Assembly (NCBI GenBank): GCA_000328365.1
Contig: KB306385.1
Span: forward strand, 24,106 to 88,105
Direction of reading: 5' to 3'
DNA: 64,000 nucleotides
DNA from: Capitella teleta
Taxonomy: Eukaryota; Annelida; Polychaeta; Capitellidae
The first letter of the stretch is position 1; each line of letters begins with the position of its first letter. Below, piece after piece: positions 12,328 to 22,600 of the stretch. The position numbers and the translations under genes were made by a program. Under the pieces are notes generated by a model that saw only the letters and a program-made list of their open reading frames with translations, was not told where the DNA came from and did no database searches.

Positions 12328-12501
12328 TGACGTCATCCCATACCACGTGCACTATTTACATGCGCGTCCAATGAGCGCTCTCCTCGCTTCATTGATTCAA
12401 CCGTGACCTAATTATGAATATTGATTCGATGGAGCGGAACGGTATTTCAATGTTTGGTTCCCTAGAAACGGAGAGATCGAAGCGACACTTGCTTTTGACG
12501 T
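12328..12501 (+). promoter_or_regulatory. Candidate iRhom promoter: CRE plus E-box, with 5' UTR donor
   Basis: A palindromic CRE (TGACGTCA, 12328-12335) is followed by an E-box CACGTG (12344-12349). A plausible untranslated exon ends with TTTTGAC then GTGAGT at 12500. The iRhom coding exon begins after an acceptor near 13,762, so an upstream untranslated exon is expected and this is the best candidate seen. Confidence 0.35.
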
Positions 12502-13761
12502 GAGTTGCAACTGTTTCATGTATTTACATAGTGCACGCAATGTCGGGCTGTTCGTTGATGTCACGACCAAACAATTGCGCAGCAATGCCTAATTGTGTAC
12601 ATGTATATACATTATGCAGTGGCCATTGGCCCTTTGTATTTATCTAAAGGTATATATACTATAGCATATTCTATAAGTCCATGTGTGTCAATATAGTGTT
12701 ATCCAGTATGTAGCGAAAATTCTGCAGTTTCTATACATTTACAAAATCGAAGTAGATAACATTTCAATTCATTAGTTTTATGGCGGTACGTCAGCTTCAC
12801 TTTGTATGCACCGAACAATGCACAACACCAACACAGTGCTAATGTTAGTAAATAAGGACAAAATAATCTGCAGTTAGACTTATATACAATTAATTATACG
12901 GGCAAAATAAATCACCTGTCGAATGCCGGCTCAGTATTAATATTATGAGTCATTCAATGCCTCTCTGGCGCATGGGCTCCCGCATCTCCACTGTATGGAA
13001 ATTATGCCCACATTTTCAATTATAATTAAATTTAGTTGTAAATGTTTACATATACCCTGACACAGATAATCATGTTATAGCTGTATGCATGTATTATTTT
13101 TTCTTCGATTATTACGTATAAGCTTATGTCATAAAAGACTCACAACCAGACCGCTTCAGTTAGAGAGCGTGTCTTCAACAACAAAACTGATCATGTTTAA
13201 CCAGCAGAGCAGTTGTCGGTTCTTAAAACCATCCTCTCCATTATCCACCCCACCCTGCCTCTTGAAGAAACGTTTCGCGTGAGTCACCCTTATTTCAATG
13301 AAAAGCAGTTGCCCCTTCATATCTGAAACTAGTTAAATATGACGCAACTCCGACCATATAACCGAATTATTTCAATGTTTAATACCATGGTTACCTCCCT
13401 TATATATTTTCACATTTTTGATGTTCCTTTTATGCGGTGACAGCCGTGTGTTTCGTAGTCGCGGTATTCTTCTGAACTTGGTTGTAAAAGGAGTGAGTTT
13501 AAAATATAAAAGTAATGTTTATGCTTTGAGACTATGTCAATCTGGATTCTGTGTTCCTCTTGCAAGTAGATTGCTGAGTCATATGGAGCCAAGGAACATC
13601 AATATTAGCAGTAAGAATCGAACGTGTTGAATATCACATTGTATTCACATAATGACATATGTTTATCAGTATGTGTACTCATGCATAGCTGGTAGCTATA
13701 CATGCATGTAATTACGTTTTTTGCCTTTCTCTCACTAGTGTATGACTGTATGTTGATTTCA
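12502..13761. other. Probable 5' UTR intron of iRhom
   Basis: AT-rich sequence between the candidate untranslated exon and the first coding exon. Short open frames at 13,085-13,630 lack coding character. No repeat family is recognised. Confidence 0.3.
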
Positions 13762-13797
13762 GTGACCCTTCTCGATCGCGTTGACTCACGGGATAAC

Positions 13798-16700
13798 ATG
13801 TCGAAACGAACGCAGAGAGGGGAAATCCGCCGCAACTATGGCAAGGATTCGGCGTTGGCTATGGCTGGAAAGGGTCTCAAATCATGGATGGTAAGGTTAC
13901 GCAATTCTTGCCGTCGGCACCAGTTTTATTTTTGCTTTTTATTTTCAGTCTGATCCGAAGAAATCGCTGCGAAAACCCGGATTACACAGTCGCAGTTATG
14001 CCCCGAAGACACTCAACATGTTCGAAGATACGCAAGAGGTATGTGGCACAGAATTAAGATACAGAGATACAGATAGACACTTATTTCAAATTATATGGTA
14101 TGTGGCACAGAATTGAGATACAGATAAGACACTTATTTCAAATTATGTGGTATGTGGCACAAAATTGAGATACAGAGATACAGATAGACACTTATTTCAA
14201 ATTATATGGTATGTGGCACAGAATTGAGATACAGATAAGACACTTATTTCAAATTATGTGGTATGTGGCACAAAATTGAGATACAGAGATACAGATAGAC
14301 ACTTATTTCAAAATATATGGTATGTGGCACAGAATTGAGATACAGATAAGACACTTATTTCAAATTATGTGGTATGTGGCACAAAATTGAGATACAGAGA
14401 TACAGATAGACACTTATTTCAAATTATATGGTATGTGGCACAGAATTGAGATACAGATAAGACACTTATTTCAAATTATGTGGTATGTGGCACAAAATTG
14501 AGATACAGAGATACAGATAGACACTTATTTCAAAATATATGGTATGTGGCACAGAATTGAGATACAGATAAGACACTTATTTCAAATTATGTGGTATGTG
14601 GCACAAAATTGAGATACAGAGATACAGATAGACACTTATTTCAAATTATATGGTATGTGGCACAGAATTGAGATACAGATAAGACACTTATTTCAAATTA
14701 TGTGGTATGTGGCACAAAATTGAGATACAGAGATACAGATAGACACTTATTTCAAATTATATGGTATGTGGCACAGAATTGAGATACAGATAAGACACTT
14801 ATTTCAAATTATGTGGTTTGTAGGGCGTATTTCGCATTGAGTGGGTTATTGGTTCTCTGTAACGTATATATCATAGAGATAGAAACAACTTTCTCTATAT
14901 GCTTATACCACGAAATAATTATTTAATTACAGAGGAAATTGGTTTCCTTTTCTTTATCTTTTGAGGAACTACATGTAATGCTACAACTCACCTAGTTCAA
15001 AATTCACTAATCCACAATGCATGTACGAGAAATATCATTGAAATGGAAAGTTGATTCGAATCGGGAATTATTTGTTTAATTCTGGATTTCGACTCCAACC
15101 ATAGAAATTTGTCAGTTAAACAGCTATTTTTAAATATATGAAAAACCCTAAATAAGATGAAGTGGTTATTAATAGGCTATTAACCCTATTATGTAAGCTT
15201 TGGGCGTAAACATGTACATGTGTATTTTAGTGAATTTCTGTCATTTTTAGGCGATCGGAATCACCGCCGAAGAGGCAATCGCAGCTGATGAGTTCTTCGA
15301 TGAGGTTATCGCGACCAGCATGTACAGCAAGCCATCGTTGCCCAGGGCAACCCTGCCGCCGATCGCGCCGACCCCGAAGTACGCCAATGTCGACCAATCG
15401 GCGTACGAAAAGAAGAAAGGACCGGTCAAACGAAAGCAGGTTTCTCCGGTCACTTCTCCCGATACGTCTAAGTAAGTGCACGTATCTCTCGGCTAAGTGT
15501 ACACGATGTCTGAAATTACTACTTCGTTAGTGTATGCATTACACTGTATGGATTATAACAAAACATTAGTACTTTTATAAAAATCTTGAAGTATAATAGT
15601 GTACTCTAAGCTCCAACTCTCTTATGCTCCTGGATGTGCATGTACATGTACATACCGATGGGATCAAACATTCAGGTGTTGTAATCGACAGTTCAGCGCA
15701 TTAAATTCACAGTGCTCCTCAATTATAATATATATGATATATGGTAACAGACTGGGCGTCTCGTCCAGCTGCCATTGTTCAAGAACCCCTCTCTGTATCA
15801 CTAATATGACGGTGTACGTATTACACGTATATGGATAGAGAGTCGGGCAAAATCCCAGTCCAAGCTTCTTGTCCAGTGTTCATGTCATACGCTATTGGAA
15901 GTGGATGAAGTTATCGAGAACAACAAAATGGTCATAATTATTACGATGAGGGTTTCCGTCAGAACATCTCAAGATGGCGGCTCGTCCTGGAACATGTCGC
16001 GTAAAAGAGAAAAACCGAATTTGAAGAAAGCCAAAGCGGAAGCACAGGGCCAAAACGTCGACGACGATGACGGGATCGACATGCCGGATTGGGTGGAGAG
16101 CCTCTGGGACAACTCCGATCGACACGCGGCCGGCTTCTCACTGGTCGAGAAATTCTTCGGTTCTCCGTCCAACAAACACCAGGAACGACGCAGAAGGTTC
16201 GTACATTTCGTTTTGTGATCTCGTCTCAATGTTGTTGACATTGACAGTCGACCATACTTCACTTACTGGGTGACGATTGTGCAGATCATCTTGTACATCG
16301 TGTCAATTGCGTATTACGGGATCGCTCCGATCGGAACAAGTAAAACGTCCATCTCAGCCGAAGTGCTCATGACGAATCTCGCGATTGAAAACGTCGCCTA
16401 CGACGAACTGGACAACCTGTGGATTGGTCCGACACAGGTGCTGAGTGGGGTTTCTGTTTGAGGGAATATATTTGAGATGTTTTCATATGCAGGCTGATTT
16501 GATTCACATGGGAGCCAAGTACTCGCCCTGTATGCGGAAGGATGAGAATATAAACGCAGCTTTAGAGTATGATAGAGAGAAGGAAAAAGAACAGGCGTGT
16601 TGCGTTTATAACGATGGTTCTGGGTGTGTTATGACTGACCAGGGTGACTGCTCCGTAAGTTTAATGAAATCATTATGAGAAATCGAATATCAAAACAAGC

Positions 16701-18215
16701 CTTGGCAGAAAATTTATTGATGATAGCTTTCTTGCAACTTGTCCATTAACTGTGTCGTTAATTGCAGGGAGCGTTGGCCACTTGGTTTAACTGGACAGAG
16801 AGTAACCCTGGTCCAGACGGACGGTTATCAGGCGCTGTGTGCGGTCAGGACCCAGAGTAAGACAAAGCGCAATTACCTAATTAATTAACTATTGCATTTA
16901 ATTACAGGTTCTGCACTAACCCTGCTTCAACCGGCGCTTATCAGTGGCAGGACGATTTCACACAATGGCCGGTTAGTTCAATAATTCAGATTAATTTGAC
17001 TCAATTACTGAGACAATCAGTGAAAATAGTGAGAACAATACAAGTCAAAAAGTATCCTCCCAAAAATGTATCTCTATTCAACTTCAAATACATCATCAAT
17101 TATAGTCCTTGTTAATTGATAGTCACTCAAATTTCAAAACTCAAAGAATCCAGTTAAAACAAGAGATTTGTTTGATGTCAGATTTGCGAAGAGACCGACG
17201 TTCCTGCCAGCGGACGCAAGAAGTATAACATGATGTGCGAAGTCGTCGGTCGACCGTGCTGCGTGGGCATACGAGGAGAGTGCATTGTAGCCACTCGCGA
17301 ATATTGCGACTTCAGAAAAGGATACTTCCATGAAAACGCTAGCGTCTGCTCACAGGTACTTGGAATAGGTCATTAATATACTAATTAATTAATTGATTAT
17401 TTAGGTGGAATGCATGAATGAAATCTGCGCAATGATTGATTTCACGGACCCAAGTGAACCGGACCAGTTCTATCGTTTCTTCACTTCCCTATTCCTCAGT
17501 TCTGGGTAATTAATTAATAAAATTAATCATCTCCTAATCAATTCAATTCGTAGGATTCTTTCATTGGTCATATCTCTAGTCTTCCAACTCACAATTCAAC
17601 GTGATTTGGAGAAGTTAATCGGCGTGTGGCCAATGACAGTGCTCTTCCTGGGCGGAGGGGTCGTCGGAAGTTTGGCCAGCGCCACATTCATTCCATATTA
17701 CGTCGAGGTACTGTTCAAGTACTCCCCATGGAAACACTCTTAGCACCATCTTCTCCCTCCAGGCCGGTGCTTCTGGATCTCAATTCGCGGTCATTGCTGC
17801 GATGTTTCTCGAAGTCATGCGTTGGAACAAGGATGAAAACCCCGGAAAAACCATCGGGAAAATCATCTTCGTTTTATTTGTTCTTTTCTTGTTAGGCGCA
17901 GTGGTAGCGTCCATTGATAACTTTGCCCACTTGTTCGGTTTGATCTTCGGTTTCTTCGTGGCGTTCGGCTTCCGTCCATTCCGTACACGCGGTGGTAAAC
18001 CGATCCCAAAAGGTTGCATCATTTTCTCGCAAATCGTCATGTTTTTATGCGCGATCGGGTTGTTTGCGATGTTGGTGGTGATCTACTACGTGCTTCCCGT
18101 GACCAACTGCGAATCATGCATGTACTTCAACTGCATTCCTTTCACTTCAACGTATTGCGACGGAATGAGCGTCAATATCAAACGAGATGGACAAACTGTC
18201 GTCAGAGATGCGTAA
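13798..18215 (+). CDS. RHBDF: iRhom-family rhomboid protein with retained catalytic-type motif
   Basis: Multi-pass ER/Golgi membrane protein of the iRhom family, which in animals controls trafficking of ADAM17 and EGF-family ligands. Twelve coding exons: 13798-13890, 13949-14038, 15251-15471, 15963-16196, 16248-16437, 16493-16654, 16768-16856, 16908-16971, 17182-17355, 17405-17505, 17554-17707 and 17763-18215. They join in frame to 674 residues (human RHBDF1 has about 855; the cytosolic N-terminus is shorter here). Features in order: basic/acidic cytosolic tail; RPYFTYW and the first membrane segment (about 219-237); the Cys-rich iRhom homology domain ([34 protein letters not shown]); and the rhomboid core [11 protein letters not shown] onward, with [13 protein letters not shown]. 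At the active site bilaterian iRhoms read GPAGSQF, but this protein reads GASGSQF (Ser528), and the partner His580 is present in IDNFAHLFG. The TM2 His/Asn positions of active rhomboids are Ser here (SSGILSLVIS). Confidence 0.94.
14038..14815 (+). repeat. Tandem array of alternating 59- and 52-bp units (111-bp dimer x 7) in iRhom intron
   Basis: Fourteen units, each starting GGTATGTGGCACA, alternate between a 59-bp form (containing GATACAGAGATACAGATAGA) and a 52-bp form (GATACAGATAAGACAC). Unit starts are near 14038, 14097, 14149, 14208, 14260, 14319 and so on. The array starts on the last base of the exon ending at 14038, so unit 1 supplies the real splice donor GTATGT and every later unit carries a donor-like copy. 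A degenerate fifteenth start (GGTTTGTA) ends the array. Copies are almost identical, implying recent expansion or homogenisation. Confidence 0.95.
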
Positions 18216-18641
18216 TGCTGACAGACAAGAAGGGTTGTTACCCTGCAAGGGTAATGTGCCACCTTATATACTGGATATATTGTGCTATTTAGTATTGAAT
18301 ACGATTTCCGGGTTAACACAGGGTGACTCACGGTTTCTGTACTTAATTAAATTAAATTGGTGCCTTATTCTTGTCTAATTACTTTCAAACCTTTCAAATC
18401 AGGTCAAGAATTGAAACTTTAATCTTCCTTAATCAACAATTAACGTTTGATTCTTTTATCTTCAAATTAGACATGTTTCCTTTTTAATTGTGCCATGTTT
18501 CTCCTTCTTAATGTCTAATACGTGTAATGTGATAGTGTTTAATTCATTGTATAACTGGAATTTTGATTTATCATGTTTTCATTCTGTTATTATTTTGCTC
18601 AATTTTTTGATATCCTAATTTGTAAGGTGCTCTTAATTGTT

Positions 18642-18647
18642 AATAAA
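18642..18647 (+). terminator. Poly(A) signal of iRhom
   Basis: AATAAA about 430 bases after the iRhom stop codon, in a tail-to-tail arrangement with the minus-strand coiled-coil gene. Confidence 0.55.
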
Positions 18648-18659
18648 ACTATTATTTGG

Positions 18660-19655
18660 TGCATCATAGAAATAAATTTGATGTATTTAATTGCTAGTAT
18701 TTCAATTATAGGCACTAATTAATTATTAGTAAAAAAAAAATAAAAAAAATAAAAAACATTCCAGCAAACTCATTTCATTTTTTTTTAATCAATCTTCATT
18801 GACACAACGTGAAATGTACATCAATTCCTGTACAATTAACAAATCAACATTAAATGAATTCATCATAAAAAGAACTTTTTTCGCAGAAATTTTGATTCGA
18901 AAATTAATTGAGAAAAAATTATTCGTAACACCAAATAAGCACTAATTCAATTTTTGTAAGCGAAAATTCAGCCAAAATTTCATCAACTATATTGAAAAAA
19001 GGTACTCGTGAACAAAAATAAAACATAAAACAAAGACGTGTTTGATCGGCAAAGGTCTTGGCATTTTGTTTGGAAAGTTTCGGTTTAAAATATGATGTTT
19101 TTTTAAAGGTAAATCCACATAAATTAATCGGGGCTGTCTGTCGTGATCTCATTAACCGGGGCTCATGCTAATGATGATTACGATTTTTTTTTTATAAATT
19201 CATGTCGATTTTTTGTTATGTCATTCAAACAATGAATTCAGCTTTGGAATAAAAAAAATTGTGGGTAATTTTCTTGGTGTTTTCAGGGAGGACCGATCAG
19301 CTCCTGGGAATGAAAAATATCACGTTACCACTCAATAGTGAATTCGAATGATTTCAACCCAATAATTTTCTAGTTTAGTTGGGAACCCCAAATTAACTCT
19401 TGTCTCTCCAACACTACTGCACAAAACCTACTTTTTTTTCTTTTTTTTTTTTTGAGGGAAGGGGGGCAGTTTCCCTACCCAACCTGAACTCACAAGTATT
19501 ACACGTGTATTCCTGGTACCGCATTTTGACACAATGCATGTGCCTTGCCTGTGTCAACATTGGAGTTTTCAGGCAAAAAAACTATTGAAGTGGCCGACAG
19601 AGGAGTCAGTTCGACTATCATCTGCATCTAGACATAATCATAAGAAAAGGGCAAC
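18660..19655. other. Convergent 3' region between iRhom and the coiled-coil gene
   Basis: AT-rich, with A- and T-runs (18,731-18,760 and 19,431-19,455). It probably contains the 3' UTR of the minus-strand gene. A minus-strand ATTAAA variant signal lies near 18,786; no perfect minus-strand AATAAA was noticed. No other exons were seen. Confidence 0.4.
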
Positions 19656-22600
19656 TCACTTGGAGACCTTGAAGAGTTTCCTATATCCATCGAGGAGTTT
19701 ATTTTTCTTTTTCTCCCCGCGGGGGCTGCTCGATTCAGCAGTTCCCCCTAGAGCCCCTCCTCCCTGCTGGGCCCCAAAGCCCATCGTCTGCATGCACAGA
19801 GCCGAAATGGCGCTCTTGCCCCCTCCCCTCGGAGTCTTGGCAAGGGGGCCTGCTTGGGGCATTGTCATAGCCCGGTGGCCCACTTTTGGCGAAGAGTTGC
19901 TCTTCTCTTGCAGTTGCCACACCGGGGTGTTCTGCTCGCCCACCGCTGGCTGTTTGGTGAGTTTTGCAGACCGCATGTGTAGTGGAGAGGCGTGTGGAGA
20001 GGGTAACGGCGATTTGGACGCAACGCTTTCGGTCGATTGCTTGCTGTCCGAAAGCAAAAACTCGATCTTGGCTTCAATCGTGCGTTGCCTGATCGCCGTT
20101 TGCGGACTGTTTGTCCGAGAGTCATTTGTGACATCTTTAAAGGGCTTGCTGGTCGGCGAGGAAGTCGGCGACACCGTTCGCAAAGAGCGAGCTGTTCTGT
20201 CCTGGCTGCCTGCACGACTGGAAGGTTTGCTTTCGTCACTGCTCTCCACCGAGAAACGACGAATCATTTTCAACACTTTGGATTCCGGGCATTTGTCATT
20301 TTCCTTATCTGATGACACAGAAGGAAGTTTATCCCGCAAGAACGACGAGTCATTCAGAAGTTCCTCTGCTGTTTTCAGGTGCCTCGTCTGGCTTACAGCC
20401 AGAGGAGCCTTCGATCGCGACACAAGAGGGGAGGTCCGTTGCTGTTGGATCTTCTCATACTTGCTTATCATGCTCAACACTCCCCTCCGCGGGGCTGCGT
20501 CTGTCTTATCGACCGTTGCTTCGCTTCTCAAGGGGCTGCTTGTCTGCTTCGTCAACGGCGGCGACAGTTCCGGGGGGTGCTTTGGGATGCAACTGTCCGA
20601 CCGGGTCTTCTCCTCAGCCAAAACTTCTGTACTACTCACGGGAGACTTTTCAGAGGAAGAAGCCTTTCTGTGCTTGGATGTTTTCCTCAATGGTGTTGCT
20701 TTCCATGCTACTCGGTTTTCTGCATCGTACATGTTCTGCAATCTGCTTTCGGCTGTACGAACTTTACGAGGGTTTTTAGAGCGTATGACGGGACTGCGTG
20801 GCATCTGCGGGGGTTTGGCGTCCAAATCACCTGCACTGAGGCGCTTTGACAGGGTGGTTTCGCTATTTACGGGGCTGCACTGCTCAACCATCCCATCACT
20901 CTCCTTCTCTGCTGCCTGGTGCTTGCGTAGTTCCAACTTAGGAGGTTTGTACTCTTTCTTCAGCCATTCCATGTACAATGAACTTGACTTAGGTCTCCTC
21001 CCAGCAACTGGGCTCTTTTCTGGACTTGCATCCACGCTCTTCTTGCCCTCTGTTGGTCTCACTCCTTCCTCTTGACGATACTGCTGGATCAGTCTGTCAA
21101 TCTGATCCTTGGGTAATGAATCGGCCGGCAACGATAATTGTCGATCTTTGGTTTCAGGAACCACCAAGTCATTGTTCACGAGATGTTCACAGCTGGTTTG
21201 TATGCCTATGGTTTCTGTAGCAATTGTTGTTGGTATGGTTCCTATGGCAATGTCTCTTTTCACCACAGAGGGCTGCACTCCATGGTGAGGACACGTACAG
21301 GGCAGGACAGCAGTCTGCACTGAAATCGACGACGTCTGCACTTTTGGCTTCAACGTAGCTTGTTCTGTAGAAAGAGCGATCACTTTGAGACTCACAACCA
21401 CAAGTCCCCACTCACCTGTCCCAATTAATCGCTGAATTTGATGAAGCCAATCTGCAGGCAACTTGAACTGATCATTGGAAGGAGCGGTTGCCGTCGGTCC
21501 TCGCTCCTGCATTCGGTGAATTGTGTCGCAAAGTTCTTCACAACTTGACTGACGTTTAAAACTCTGGCGAAGGACAGACGAGTTGTTCCTCTTCAACACT
21601 GGTTTAGTCCACTGAAGACAGAAACATCTTTGTGATATCTAATTTTGAACATCTTTTAAGCTCTTACCTTCCGTCTGTCCAGGAGATCTGTTCCGCCATA
21701 CGTTTTCCAGCGTCGAATGATAGCTTTCTTGCGAGCGTCGCGAAGGTACTGCACCTCCAACTCGCGCCGTTGCAAGTCAGCCACCAGTAGTTTATTGGTG
21801 ACTTCTTGCACAAGTAAATGTCTCTCAATTTCCTCTAGGAGACGGCTGCGGTCGGAGAGGCCTGTTTTTAGTTGGGAAAGCTACAGAGAAACAAACAAAT
21901 CAACTTTTGCCATCTCTGTGAACTCCATCATACCTGAGCATTGGCTTGAACCAGGTATTGATACAGCTTCTGCATAACTTCCTGCTCTGAAGCAGAACTT
22001 GCCTTCTCCCCAGATTTTATGATAGCATCTTGAACATTCTTAAGCTCCTCTAAAAGTTTCATTTCTGAGATGCGTCTGTTTCTTGCTTCTTCTTGTACAC
22101 GCATCTGGAGAAGAATGACTCAGTTTATGGAGGTGTAATTCTGGAATAATTCTCACATGTAGTTGTCGCTTTTCCTTAGCTAAACGTTGACTGTAATCTT
22201 GAAGATAATTGATCTGAAGATCCAACTCTCGTAGAGATGCTGACATCAAATCAGACTCAATGGTAAATCTTCCAACTTTGCTGCTTGCCCAGAGTTCTCG
22301 TCTGTAATTGGCTTGAGGGAAATTTGAATTAAACAATGGAGGAATGAATGAAGGCGTTTCAAGCTCAATCTCAATCTTGAGACTCAATCTCAACCAAGCT
22401 CAATCTTGTCCAAGTGAGTGAGTGAGTGATGGGGTTTCACGGCTCCACCTAACCCATTCGGGTGATACGGGCGCCAGAACAGAAGGCCCGGGACCGGGGT
22501 TTCCCCCAACTCTTATCGATAAATCCCAAGGGTTCTTTATCCTGCATACCACCATAGACAGTAGTACACAGCGCCCGGCCTTGTTACGGACTTGGGCAGC

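Noticed and set aside
14038-14815. CRISPR-like array of regular repeats
   Set aside because: The units are contiguous with no unique spacers; it is an intronic tandem repeat in an animal gene.
19534-21075. 513-codon plus-strand open frame
   Set aside because: It lies antisense to the last coding exon of the minus-strand coiled-coil gene. The minus frame has the splice sites and compositional continuity; the plus frame is a shadow of its codon bias.
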